From NCBI GenBank assembly GCA_963838375.1, contig CAWIQY010000003.1, forward strand, positions 186,001 to 250,000: 64,000 nucleotides of DNA, in the 5' to 3' direction. Below, one piece after another: positions 43,270-53,418 of the stretch. The stretch's first letter is position 1, and every line of letters starts with the position of its first letter. The notes beneath the pieces were generated by a model. The model made no database searches, was not told the origin of the DNA, and worked only from the letters and a program-made list of their open reading frames with translations. The translations under genes were made by a program, and so were the position numbers. The DNA comes from DVED01 sp963838375. Lineage in GTDB: Bacteria; Cyanobacteriota; Cyanobacteriia; Cyanobacteriales; Geitlerinemataceae.

Positions 43270-46008
43270 TCACGATCGAGCGCTACGGAAGAGAATCACG
43301 GTACATTTGCAGCGTTGGGCGATCGCTTTCGGAATATTACCCTCGAGCGCGTGCTCTAATAACCCCTTGCCACTGACACCCAAAACGATCGCATCAAAAT
43401 GCTTTTTTCGATCTAATCGGATAATGGTTTTCGCCACCGAAGTCCCCAACAAAGGAGTCGTTGCGATCGGACAAAGGAGTCGTTGCCGGAGAAACACTTT
43501 AGCATTGTGCAGGGGGGTTTTGTCTCGATCGGAAATCTCGGGAGCGAACACTTGGCACAGTTGAATTTTGGGTTGAGTCCCCAGAGACACCAAAGCCGGA
43601 AGCAATTCGATAGCCCGTTTGGCATGAGGACCCCCACTGAGGGGAATCAACCATCGGTTAAACACGGGTAGAGGACAAGCTGTGGGCGACTCGAGATGCT
43701 GACGACCCAATTTGACCAACACCAAATCGCAACCCGCCAGACGAATCAAAGGATCGACAGTATCGCTAAAAATCCACTCTCCTCGAGAACTGTGACCCTT
43801 CCAACCCATCAATAATAAATTAATATGCCGCTCTCGAATCGTATCCAGAACCGCCTGAGCGACATCGTGGGATACTCGGATCTGAGTGTGAATGCAAATG
43901 CCCAAATTCTGCCCCAATCGTATCGCGTGCTGGAGCAATCGGCGGCTGTCGGTAGTCCGAACTGGAGTTTCGGAGGGGAGTTGGTGGCGAGGAATGCGAA
44001 TCACTTGCAAGCATTCGATTTCGTAATTGCGCTCGCGAGCGATGGCAGCCGCCATCTGCAAAAGCATCGGTGCAGTATGAGGATTGGCAAGGGAAACTAA
44101 AATCCGTCCGCGTCCCAGTTCCGGGGCACGAGTTTGGTATACCGTGTAGGACGGCACACTGACGTGCTGGTCTTGTTTTGGGTTGACAGCCAGACGCTCG
44201 AATTCTGTCCGAATAATGTCACTGCGGGTGATAATTCCCACCAAGTGCCGCCCGTTTGTCACGGGTAATCGACTGATTTTGTAGCGGTTGAGGTTGTAGA
44301 GAACTTCGGCAAGGGAATCCTGGGGACTGACGGTGATGGGTTTGGGAGTCATGATCTCCTTTAACCGTACTTCCTCCGACGGCTGGGAGAGGTTCGTGTC
44401 AGGCAAATCCGATTGAGAAACTGTCCCCACCAGTTTGCCATTTTCCACCACGGGAAACCCCCGATGGTGGGAGCGAGAAAAAGCCAGACGCACGTCATCT
44501 AGAATGAGATTGCTCTCGAGGGTTTCCACTTGGCGCTGCATCACGTCGTCGGCGGTGAGGGTTGTCAGCAACTCGTTATTCTGGGAGGGTTCCGAGGGGA
44601 TGGCTATATCGTTGCGCTTCAAGAGCGCATCGTAGAGCGATCCCTTGGAAATTTGGTCGGCAACTAGATAGGAGACCACCGAAGTAATCATCAGGGGTAA
44701 AACTAAATTAAAATCGGTGGTGATCTCGAAGACGATCACGATCGCCGTCACCGGGACTTTAGCAACCGCGCTGAAAAATGCCCCCATCCCCGCAAAAGCA
44801 TAAGTGGCTTGCTCGCCGACCCCAAACAGCGATTGACTGCACAACGCCACCAGCGCCCCCAACGCCGCCCCCAAAACTAAAGAGGGAGCAAATAATCCCC
44901 CCGGTGCGCCCGAACCGTAGACCAACAGAGTCATCAAAAACTTGGCGATAAAGGCAACCGCCACTACGGCGATATCCGCTTCCCCGCGACTGAGAAACGC
45001 CCAGAGTCCTGTATTATCCCGAAAGATGTCCGGCAGTAGAGCCAGCACCATCCCAGAAACCAGTCCCGCCAACCCAATCCGCAGAGGCAAGCTCAACTTG
45101 ACAAAGCGGCGGTTGAGCGCCAAACTGCCTAAAATTCCCAGATTAAAGATACCCGCCCACACCCCCACCAAGACCCCCAAAAATACCATTAAGGGAATAT
45201 CCAAGGCGGTAAAGGCAGCAACGGATTCGGTGAGTTCTCGGTTGAGTCCCCAGTCCAATCCCCCCAACAGGCGGGAAACCACGGCTCCGGTAAAAGAGGA
45301 GAGGATTGCCGTCCCCAAGGTGAGGCTAGAAACCTCGTGTAGCAGTTCTTCGACGACGAACAGCACCCCGGTAATCGGGGCGTTGAACCCGGCAGCCAAT
45401 CCCGCCGCTGCCCCGGCAGCAATCATCTGACGGCGATGATCTGGGGAGGTGGGAACCCAGTAGCTCAAGGTATTCGCTAGTGCTGCCCCGATTTGGACGG
45501 TGGGACCTTGGCGTCCCAGGGGCAATCCCGCCCCCATCACTAATATGGTACTGACGAGTTTGACCCCGGCGACTCGGAGATTCAGGGCAACCGGAGATCG
45601 CTCCAACACGGCTTTTACCCCAGAGACTCCACTGCCAGAGGCTTCCGGGGCAAAAGACTCCACCAGCAATCCAGCCAGACAACCGCCAACCAATCCGATC
45701 GCCGGAAGCATCACAATCGCGGGAAATTGCTGGGAGGATTGGATGCGCCAGGTTCCCAAAAGACCGCCGCATTGCTTGAGCAAAACCGCAGCCAAACCGG
45801 ACACCAAACCGATGAGACAGGCTTCGACAAAGGCTAGGCGTTTGGGGGGGAGCAGATGGCGGAACGATCGCGACCCTAGGACTTGGACGATCGATCGCCA
45901 TGCCGTACGCGGATCGGCAATTCCCTGTTGAAGACGAGAAAGTAGGTTTTGCAGTTTGAATACCACATTTCGTCGGGTACGTTGGCGACTCCAGTAGAGT
46001 CTAGCCAT
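43270..46008 (-). CDS. ClC chloride channel/transporter fused to CBS and two universal-stress domains
   Basis: About 912 residues from MARLYWSRQRTRRN (46008); in-frame starts up to 46116 add 36 residues. The ClC core has GSGVSG (anion site), GLPLGRQGPTVQIG, and GGLFAPSLVLGA (GxFxP). The gating/proton glutamate normally in GREGP is Gln here, which should uncouple proton transport. The CBS pair is DDVMQRQVETL ... KEIMTPKPITVSPQDS ... ISRLPVTNGRHLVGIITRSDI. Two UspA-like halves follow (RILVSLANPHTAPMLL; RWLIPLSGGPHAKRAIELLPAL). The architecture predicts nucleotide-regulated anion flux. Confidence 0.93.
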   Translation of the reverse strand: MARLYWSRQRTRRNVVFKLQNLLSRLQQGIADPRTAWRSIVQVLGSRSFRHLLPPKRLAFVEACLIGLVSGLAAVLLKQCGGLLGTWRIQSSQQFPAIVMLPAIGLVGGCLAGLLVESFAPEASGSGVSGVKAVLERSPVALNLRVAGVKLVSTILVMGAGLPLGRQGPTVQIGAALANTLSYWVPTSPDHRRQMIAAGAAAGLAAGFNAPITGVLFVVEELLHEVSSLTLGTAILSSFTGAVVSRLLGGLDWGLNRELTESVAAFTALDIPLMVFLGVLVGVWAGIFNLGILGSLALNRRFVKLSLPLRIGLAGLVSGMVLALLPDIFRDNTGLWAFLSRGEADIAVVAVAFIAKFLMTLLVYGSGAPGGLFAPSLVLGAALGALVALCSQSLFGVGEQATYAFAGMGAFFSAVAKVPVTAIVIVFEITTDFNLVLPLMITSVVSYLVADQISKGSLYDALLKRNDIAIPSEPSQNNELLTTLTADDVMQRQVETLESNLILDDVRLAFSRSHHRGFPVVENGKLVGTVSQSDLPDTNLSQPSEEVRLKEIMTPKPITVSPQDSLAEVLYNLNRYKISRLPVTNGRHLVGIITRSDIIRTEFERLAVNPKQDQHVSVPSYTVYQTRAPELGRGRILVSLANPHTAPMLLQMAAAIARERNYEIECLQVIRIPRHQLPSETPVRTTDSRRLLQHAIRLGQNLGICIHTQIRVSHDVAQAVLDTIRERHINLLLMGWKGHSSRGEWIFSDTVDPLIRLAGCDLVLVKLGRQHLESPTACPLPVFNRWLIPLSGGPHAKRAIELLPALVSLGTQPKIQLCQVFAPEISDRDKTPLHNAKVFLRQRLLCPIATTPLLGTSVAKTIIRLDRKKHFDAIVLGVSGKGLLEHALEGNIPKAIAQRCKCTVILFRSARS

Positions 46009-46305
46009 TGTCCCCATTGTCGCAAAGGATCGTCGCAAAGGATCGTTGCCCTTTGGGAATCGATGCGGCTTCTCGGCTATGCGGATTACGGTGTAGAGCG
46101 GGGGGGATTCCATCACTCCCGTATTTGAACGGAAAAGTCGTGCCGGGGGGAATAGGCGATCCCCAACCGAATCGGGGAAGGATCGGTCTGGGGTGCGATT
46201 CTAATAGCACGAACCCCGCCAGGTTTGCTATGCTAAGTTCAATTGATGGGTAGGTAGCAGGTCGTTAACTCCGTCGTCAACACTGTTCGGTAATGGAAAC
46301 GCGCC

Positions 46306-48778
46306 ATGTTTGAACGCTTTACAGAAAAAGCCATTAAGGTCATTATGCTCGCTCAGGAGGAAGCCCGCCGTCTGGGGCACAACTTCGTGGGGACAGAGCA
46401 AATTCTCTTGGGTCTGATCGGCGAGGGAACTGGGGTAGCCGCCAAAGTTCTCAAGACCATGGGAGTTAACCTCAAAGACGCTCGTATCGAAGTCGAAAAA
46501 ATCATTGGTCGGGGATCGGGATTTGTAGCTGTCGAAATCCCCTTTACCCCTAGAGCCAAGCGAGTGCTGGAGCTGTCTTTAGAGGAAGCTCGCCAACTGG
46601 GACACAATTACATCGGTACGGAACACTTACTTCTGGGTTTAATCCGAGAAGGGGAAGGCGTTGCCGCTCGCGTGCTGGAAAATCTGGGTGTCGATCTGAC
46701 CAAAGTTCGCACTCAGGTGATTCGGATGTTGGGCGAAACAGCCGAAGTGACAGCAGGTGGGGGCGGGGGTCGCACCAAGACTCCGACGTTGGACGAGTTC
46801 GGCGCTAACCTCACCCAAATGGCGGCGGAAGGCAAGCTAGATCCGGTGGTCGGTCGCCAGAAGGAAATCGAGCGGGTGATCCAGATTCTCGGTCGTCGGA
46901 CTAAGAACAACCCGGTACTCATTGGAGAACCTGGGGTAGGGAAAACCGCGATCGCCGAAGGGTTGGCGCAACGCATCGCCAATAACGACATCCCCGATAT
47001 TTTAGAAGATAAACGGGTCGTCACTCTCGATATCGGTTTATTGGTTGCCGGAACCAAATACCGGGGCGAATTTGAAGAGCGCCTGAAGAAAATCATGGAC
47101 GAGATTCGCTCCTGCCAGAACGTGATTCTGGTGATCGATGAGGTGCATACCCTCATTGGTGCGGGTGCGGCGGAAGGGGCGATCGATGCAGCCAACATTC
47201 TCAAGCCGGCGTTGGCACGGGGCGAACTCCAGTGCATCGGTGCCACCACCCTGGATGAGTATCGCAAGCACATCGAACGAGATGCCGCTTTGGAACGTCG
47301 TTTCCAACCGGTGATGGTGGGCGAACCAACGGTAGATGAAACTATCGAAATTCTCTTTGGTTTGCGCGAACGCTACGAGCAACACCACAAACTCAAAATT
47401 ACCGACGAGTCCCTGGAAGCGGCGGCGAAACTGTCCGATCGTTATATTAGCGATCGCTTCCTCCCCGACAAAGCCATCGATTTGATGGACGAAGCGGGTT
47501 CCCGGGTTCGCCTGATCAACTCCCAGTTGCCTCCCGCAGCCAAGGAATTGGATAAGGAACTGCGTAAGGTTCTCAAGGAAAAAGACGAAGCGGTGCGCTC
47601 CCAAGATTTCGATCGGGCCGGGGAATTGCGCGATCGGGAAATGGAAATTAAAGCCGAAATTCGGGCAATCGCCAGCAACAAAAAAGCGGACGAAACCGGT
47701 GAGGATACTTCTCCCATGGTGACGGAAGAGGATATCGCCCACATTGTGGCTAGCTGGACAGGGGTTCCGGTGAACAAACTCACCGAATCTGAGTCCGAGA
47801 AGCTGCTGCACATGGAAGATACCTTGCATCAGCGCCTGATCGGTCAGGAAGAAGCCGTGCGCTCCGTCTCTCGGGCTATCCGCCGCGCCCGTGTGGGTCT
47901 GAAGAACCCCAACCGTCCGATCGCATCTTTCATCTTCTCTGGCCCCACTGGGGTGGGTAAAACCGAGCTGACCAAAGCTCTGGCAGCCTACTTCTTCGGT
48001 GCCGGAAGAAGCCATGATCCGTTTGGATATGTCGGAATTCATGGAGCGCCATACCGTTTCTAAGCTGATCGGTTCGCCTCCGGGATATGTCGGTTACAAC
48101 GAAGGCGGTCAACTCACCGAAGCGGTGCGCCGTCGTCCTTACACCGTGGTGCTGTTCGATGAAATCGAAAAAGCCCACCCCGATGTGTTCAATATGCTGC
48201 TGCAAATCTTGGAAGACGGTCGTTTGACCGATGCCAAAGGTCGCACGGTAGACTTCAAAAATACCTTGATCATCATGACCTCTAACATTGGGTCGAAGGT
48301 GATCGAAAAAGGTGGCGGCGGTTTGGGCTTCGAGTTGTCCATCGAGGATGCTGCCGAAGCGCAATACAACCGCATTCGCAATCTGGTGATGGAAGAACTG
48401 AAGAACTACTTCCGTCCGGAGTTCCTCAACCGTCTTGATGAAATCATCGTCTTCCGCCAGTTGATTAAGGAAGAGGTGAAGGAAATCTCCGAAATCTTGC
48501 TCAAAGAGGTGTTCCGTCGCTTAACTGAGAAGGGGATTAATCTCGAAGTTACCGATCGCTTTAAAGAGCTATTGGTGGAAGAAGGGTTCAATCCCAGCTA
48601 CGGTGCGCGTCCCCTGCGTCGGGCAATCATGCGCTTGCTCGAAGACGTGTTGGCAGAGGAAATCCTCTCCGGTCGCGTCCAGGAAGGCGATACGGCAGTT
48701 GTAGATGTGGGTGAAGACGGCAAAGTTATGGTCAGTCCATCGGAAAAGCGCGAACTTCTGCCGCAAGGTGCGGAGTAA
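46306..48778 (+). CDS. clpC: ATP-dependent Clp protease ATP-binding subunit ClpC (one frameshift)
   Basis: Hexameric Hsp100 unfoldase working with ClpP and ClpS. Read through one +1 shift it is 823 residues, exactly ClpC length. Two Clp_N repeats (FTEKAIKVIMLAQEEARRLG; RVLELSLEEARQLGHNYIG), AAA1 Walker A GEPGVGKT, the UVR-type middle domain (DFDRAGELRDREMEIK), AAA2 Walker A GPTGVGKTE, then GYVGYNEGGQLTEAVRR and the C-terminal domain all match. The break is at 48001-48003: dropping one C converts GAGRSHDP into GAEEAMIRLDMSEF, the family sequence. Since clpC is essential in cyanobacteria, a sequencing error is likely. Confidence 0.95.
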
Positions 48779-48811
48779 CATCGCTTGATTTGAACTCTTA
48801 GTGAGTTAATT

Positions 48812-48846
48812 AACCCGCTTTATCGCTAGGTAAAGCGGGTTTTTTA
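48812..48846 (+). terminator. Intrinsic terminator of clpC
   Basis: An 11-bp stem AACCCGCTTTA/TAAAGCGGGTT (48812-48822 with 48831-48841) followed by TTTTTAT. Textbook rho-independent terminator 34 bases after the clpC stop. Confidence 0.92.
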
Positions 48847-48945
48847 TGGAGGATCGAACCTTATAAAAATGAATATGATTAAAATAGATTTATTAGAATA
48901 GATTTAGAAGTTCGATCGAATATTGGCGACTGCTATAGCCTTCTC

Positions 48946-49317
48946 ATGCAACAGATTTCTCAATCGCAATCGCCACTTCCACCGTGGGAAACCTTACCCA
49001 CTATGTACGATTTACCCAGCGATAATCCCTTCGGACCCGGTTTGCCAGACGATTTTCACTTTTTGCAACCGTTGTTGTTGTATTTAACCTTTTTGCCGAC
49101 AACTTGGAATTGCGATCGAGTTTACAGTGCGGCTGACCTCAATCTCTACTACGATTTGCAACACCCGCAATGGTACAAACGTCCTGATTGGTTTGGAGTG
49201 GTTGGTGTTTCCAAATTGTATCGCGATCGAGATTTGCGCTTGAGTTACGTCACTTGGCAAGAGCGAGTTAATCCCTTTGTAGTCGTAGAATTGTTGTCGC
49301 CGGGAACGGTAGGATGA
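48946..49317 (+). pseudogene. Truncated Uma2-family endonuclease-like gene
   Basis: 123 codons match the N-terminal part of the cyanobacteria-expanded Uma2 (DUF820) PD-(D/E)XK family: WETLPTMYDLPSDNP, LPDDFHFLQP, DLNLYYDLQHPQWYKRPDW and VNPFVVVELLSPGT. The frame stops right after the core Glu strand (PGTVG), where homologues continue for about 90 more residues. No continuation was found in the other frames downstream, so this is probably a decayed copy. Uma2 genes are mobile-associated and often fragmentary. Confidence 0.75.
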
Positions 49318-49504
49318 TAATAGGAATGGACGATCGACACTAATATTTATTGGAGGCAGGTAATACTGGTTGGTTATATTCCGATCCAGACTATCAATAT
49401 TATCGTCATTGGTCAATTTATTACGAGCCCGAATATGGTTATGGGGGAGAAGGATAATGAATCCTAAGTAGGAAAACCTCACAAACTGCCACATCCTCCC
49501 CAAT

Positions 49505-50116
49505 CTAAGGATTCAACAAATCCGCATCTCCCGGTTGCGGGGGTCTGGGCGGTTCGGGCACTCGGCGCGGTGGTTCACCGCTATTCGTCGGTTCTGCGGG
49601 GCTTTGCGGCGTTCTGGCGGCGTCTTGGAGAAGTTGGAGGTACTGGGGATTGTACAAGCTGACCAGGGTGTGGACGAGGGCATTTCGCTGCGATCGAGTC
49701 AAATTACCGATCGCTTCTCGATCGCCGAGAATCGGATTATCTCGCAAATTTTCCACCCCCGGATAGACGCCTTGAAACATCAATTCGTTCTTGCCTAAAT
49801 AATCCGCTAAGGTCAATTTCCAATCCAGGCGATACTGAGGCGGACGCCCTTTGACGTAGATGTGGTAGCGAATCAATCGACTGACTAACGTACTGTTCGG
49901 GTTGACTTCCCCGGTTTCCTGACTGATGTACTGATTTTCTAGGGGTAAGTCGGGTAATTGTTCGTAAACTTTGGCTTCAATTTCGCTCCCACTCGATCTC
50001 TGTGCGATTTTGCGACTGTTGGGGATTGCCTCGGATGCCATACCGGGAAGGGTCGAAACAATGGGGAAACTGAGGAAAATCAGAGAGAGGGAAAATTTAA
50101 GAAACTTGGCTGACAT
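49505..50116 (-). CDS. Exported Pro-rich-tailed hypothetical protein
   Basis: A 203-residue protein with a signal peptide (FLKFSLSLIFLSFPIVSTLPGMAS). The mature domain contains YEQLPDLPLENQYISQETGE, LVSRLIRYHIYVKGRPP, RLDWKLTLADYLGKNE and GNLTRSQRNALVHTLVSLYN, a pattern I recall from uncharacterised cyanobacterial periplasmic proteins. The C-terminus is a Pro/Arg-rich low-complexity tail. Divergent from the EcfT gene. Confidence 0.8.
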   Translation of the reverse strand: MSAKFLKFSLSLIFLSFPIVSTLPGMASEAIPNSRKIAQRSSGSEIEAKVYEQLPDLPLENQYISQETGEVNPNSTLVSRLIRYHIYVKGRPPQYRLDWKLTLADYLGKNELMFQGVYPGVENLRDNPILGDREAIGNLTRSQRNALVHTLVSLYNPQYLQLLQDAARTPQSPAEPTNSGEPPRRVPEPPRPPQPGDADLLNP

Positions 50117-50217
50117 CTGTAATCACTATGAGTCAAGAGATGATTCGATCGTCGAAGTGTAGCTAGTTATTGATTATAGCCAATTACCAATTACCAATTA
50201 CCTGTAAAATTTTTAAT

Positions 50218-51210
50218 ATGGATTTGCTACGATCGCTCCCTCTGGGACTTTACCTCGAACAACCCGTCACCTGGCTGCACCATCTCGATCCCAGGGTAAA
50301 ATTGGCGTGGTTGATGAGTTTTTTACTGTGGCCCGTGCTAGCAAGCCCCGAATGTCGGGCGGTGCTCGTGGGGGTGCTGATTTTGCTCACCCTGGCGGCA
50401 CGGATTCCCCGGCGGGTTTGGAAACAGCAACTGGGATTGCCCCTATTTTTCTGTGTCCTAATTTTAGCAATTAGTGCGATCGCCCCCGATGGGATCGGAG
50501 GCGATCATCAACCTCGTTTTCCCAAAGACGAACTCTCATTTGTCCAACAAGCGCCGCCTCCACCCGCCGCACCAACGCGCAATCTCTGGTCCGATCCTCT
50601 AGGTTGGTGGAACGATCGAACTTCTGCTACACCAGAGACCACCGCACCGGAACTGCCGCAACCGACATCCTACCGCTACGTTCTTTTCGAGCAAGGTCCT
50701 GTCAAGATTACCCGTCATTCGTTGGAATTGGGAATACGGGTGAGCACTCTATTTTTCACTCTCGTTTACAGCACCAATTTATACTTGCTGACAACCGCCC
50801 CCGAAGCGATTACTGCGGGTTTAGAGGACTTGATGCAGCCGTTGCGTTGGTTTAAATTACCCATCACGGAAATCGCGCTGACGCTGACATTATCGTTGCG
50901 GTTTATCCCGTTGGTGATGGAAGAAATTCAGAACTTATCGAGATCGGTACAAACCCGAGCGATTAACTGGAAGAAGTTAGGGTTTCGGGGTTCTTTAAAA
51001 CTTTGGTCGGTAGTTGTCGAACGTTTGTTAGAGAATTTACTCTTAAGAGCCGAACAAATTGCCTGTGCCATGCAAGTTCGGGGTTTCACCACTCCAGACA
51101 CCCATCGCGTCGAATGGCATCAACTCCGCTTGCATCACGGTGATACGATCGCTTTAGTTCTGTTACTGGGAGGCTGGGTAGCGCGGGCAATTTGGGGTTG
51201 GCAAACTTGA
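50218..51210 (+). CDS. EcfT/CbiQ-type energy-coupling factor transporter transmembrane protein
   Basis: A 330-residue integral membrane T-component. From ATG 50218 (MDLLRSLPLGLYLEQ) it has about five membrane helices with a large hydrophilic insertion (residues about 95-165, Pro-rich) and the coupling-helix motifs TLSLRFIPLVMEEIQ and AEQIACAMQVRGF, the latter the A-R-G motif contacting the ABC ATPases. ECF modules import vitamins or metals; the substrate-binding S-component and ATPases are not adjacent, as usual for the shared group II type. Confidence 0.88.
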   Translation: MDLLRSLPLGLYLEQPVTWLHHLDPRVKLAWLMSFLLWPVLASPECRAVLVGVLILLTLAARIPRRVWKQQLGLPLFFCVLILAISAIAPDGIGGDHQPRFPKDELSFVQQAPPPPAAPTRNLWSDPLGWWNDRTSATPETTAPELPQPTSYRYVLFEQGPVKITRHSLELGIRVSTLFFTLVYSTNLYLLTTAPEAITAGLEDLMQPLRWFKLPITEIALTLTLSLRFIPLVMEEIQNLSRSVQTRAINWKKLGFRGSLKLWSVVVERLLENLLLRAEQIACAMQVRGFTTPDTHRVEWHQLRLHHGDTIALVLLLGGWVARAIWGWQT

Positions 51211-51301
51211 TGGAAAGTTTTGTTATAGCCGCCACTCAAAAAAACGAACCCCTCACACAATGAACGTTTCCGGCGATCGAACAGGGGACTCAAGCTCCAC
51301 A

Positions 51302-51344
51302 CTGGGGGTGGGTAACCGGTTCTTCCCGATGACCCACTACCCAG
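51302..51344. terminator. Hairpin between convergent EcfT and glycosyltransferase genes
   Basis: Bipartite stem CTGGG/CCCAG and TGGGT/ACCCA around an 18-base loop, in the convergent gap. Weak T-tracts; may act in both directions. Confidence 0.35.
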
Positions 51345-51428
51345 AAGTGTTGAATATTACACAAATTCCCCTATATTCATCTCAATAAATTATCTCGATC
51401 GAAAATCAATCATCAATCATCAACACTT

Positions 51429-52439
51429 CTACTCATTACCTACAGTTTGTTTGACGATTTCTCGAACCCGATAAATGGGTTTGTTTTGAGACTCGTGGTA
51501 CGTCCGCATCAACAATTCTCCGAGAACACCAATACAGAATAACTGAATTCCCGTCAGCATCAAAAGCACGGTTAAAATCAGCAAGGGGCGATCGGCAAGT
51601 TGTGCATCAAAAAAGATCTTGAGGATGGTTAAATACACACCCAAACCGAATCCACAAATCATGCTGAGAATACCCAAATATCCGAAAACGTGCATCGGAC
51701 GAGTGAGAAACTTCTTCATAAAAAAGACGGTCATCAAATCCATGATCACCCGAAAAGTCCGTCCCAAACCATACTTACTTTTGCCAAATTTACGAGCATG
51801 GTGTAACACAGGCATCTCGACAATTCTTGCCCCTTCAATGAAGGCTAAAGCCGGCAAAAATCGGTGTAACTCCCCATACAAATTCATGTCGCGGACAATT
51901 TCCGCGCGATACGCTTTCAGGGAGCAACCATAATCGTGTAATTTGACCCCAGTGACTTTACCGATCACCCAATTGGCAATTTTAGAAGGAAGCAGTCGCG
52001 TCAGCTTGTCATCTTTCCTATTTTTGCGCCAACCACTGACGACATCGTAGCCCTTTTGTAATTCTTCAAACACTCTGGGAATATCTGCCGGATCGTTTTG
52101 TAAATCCCCATCCATAGTGATGATGATGTCACCACTGGCATAGTTAAATCCGGCTGCCATGGCTGGAGTTTGCCCGTAGTTGCGGCGCAAAATCACAGCT
52201 TTCAGATTAGGCTGAGTTTGAGCAATTTGTGAGAGCAATTCAGTTGTCCCATCCTGGGAACCATCATCCACCAATACAATTTCATAGTCGATGGGAACAT
52301 CTTTCAAACTCGTGACAATTTTGTCCACCAATGTAGGAAGACTCTCCACTTCATTAAAAATCGGCACGACAATAGAGATCTTCGATGAAGTTGTCGGAGT
52401 TGAGTCTTGCGAATTTAGCGCAAACAAAGAGGTCGTCAT
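51429..52439 (-). CDS. Family 2 glycosyltransferase (polyprenyl-phosphate sugar transferase type)
   Basis: A 336-residue GT2 enzyme of the DPM1/GtrB class. The GT-A domain has SIVVPIFNEVESLPTL, VDDGSQDGT, and the DxD-type ITMDGDLQNDP with the QNDP motif specific to dolichol/undecaprenyl-phosphate transferases; SGWRKNRKD and the GCSLKAYR acceptor region follow. Two C-terminal membrane segments (YLGILSMICGFGLGVYLTIL; LLILTVLLMLTGIQLF) anchor it. It would load a sugar onto undecaprenyl phosphate for envelope glycan modification. Confidence 0.92.
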   Translation of the reverse strand: MTTSLFALNSQDSTPTTSSKISIVVPIFNEVESLPTLVDKIVTSLKDVPIDYEIVLVDDGSQDGTTELLSQIAQTQPNLKAVILRRNYGQTPAMAAGFNYASGDIIITMDGDLQNDPADIPRVFEELQKGYDVVSGWRKNRKDDKLTRLLPSKIANWVIGKVTGVKLHDYGCSLKAYRAEIVRDMNLYGELHRFLPALAFIEGARIVEMPVLHHARKFGKSKYGLGRTFRVIMDLMTVFFMKKFLTRPMHVFGYLGILSMICGFGLGVYLTILKIFFDAQLADRPLLILTVLLMLTGIQLFCIGVLGELLMRTYHESQNKPIYRVREIVKQTVGNE

Positions 52440-53418
52440 ATGTGTCTACTCACCTGAAAACGAAAAAATAAAATACCACTAATTTCCGAACCTAAAATGC
52501 ATCGGTTTTGAGAGAAGTTAAAGACAGCACGGGATAAATTGTATCGACTAATATACGGATATCTGAGTTCGCACAATCGATGAATCCGCTGTGACTAGAC
52601 GATGACGCGATCGTCATCTTTCTATTATGTCCATTCGATTTGTCGATTGAAGCCATTCGATCGAGGCTGCACTTCCAATATTTTTGCACTAGTTCGACCG
52701 CTAGAAAGGGTCTAAGACGAACTCTCAAAGTCTCTCTAGCACTGACGGTTGATGATGCTGCCCTCTCAACACGGGTTAATTCCTCTTTAAAAATGGAATG
52801 TGTTGTCTCGGGCGCGCGATCGAGGTCAAACCAATAGGATCGATCCTGTAAATGCGCTGCATCAACTGAATTGTACCCGCTCTGTCAATGTGAAATGCAG
52901 ATAAAGCGATCCAAGTCGAACTCGATTGGGCAACTCTGCACGGTTGACCAACCGTTCTCTATTCGAGAATCGGAATCACTGACGATCGAGAACAGTCCAG
53001 AAGCAACGCGAAATATTGACTCGCCAGTTGAGAAAACAGATAAACAACGGGTACTATACAGATTTGGCATCCCATATAGAAGGATGACATCCTCACTATA
53101 CACAGCAAACTCACAATCGGCTACGGATTTACGCAAAGATTTTTCAACCTGTCACTGTCACGATCGTGAGCCTGAAATCGGTTATGGGGTGGGGAGTTGG
53201 CGATCTGGGGACAGATGTCTCTGGATAAAGAAATGATAAAGTTGGTAGTTGACGCTTGACAGAGGACTTATAGTCTGGGGAAAGAACGATCTCTCTCGAC
53301 ATCCGGTGACTGATTTAGGGAAGCTGGCTCGATCGACCTAAAATTCTCACACTGTTACATTTTAGATCTAGCTGTTCTTCGAGCTGCTATCTTTGGTTTT
53401 CAGCCTAAATCTTCAAAC
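52440..53418. other. Long intergenic region without a supported gene
   Basis: 979 bases. Visible elements are a 7-bp stem GATGACG-CGAT-CGTCATC followed by TTTCT (52601-52622), and an AGGAT/ATCCT stem near 53083. A 121-codon plus-strand frame (52871-53236) has no family resemblance and atypical composition. I see no RNA gene here. Confidence 0.45.

Noticed and set aside
47038..48364. Long minus-strand frames opposite clpC
   Set aside because: They are antisense to fully conserved ClpC sequence and lack recognisable domains.
51243..51262. ACCCCTCACAC, one mismatch from the Yfr1 small-RNA core ACTCCTCACAC
   Set aside because: No flanking stem-loops or terminator fit a Yfr1 RNA.
52871..53236. 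121-codon plus-strand frame in the 979-base gap
   Set aside because: No domain, unusual composition and no promoter or ribosome site; left as intergenic.
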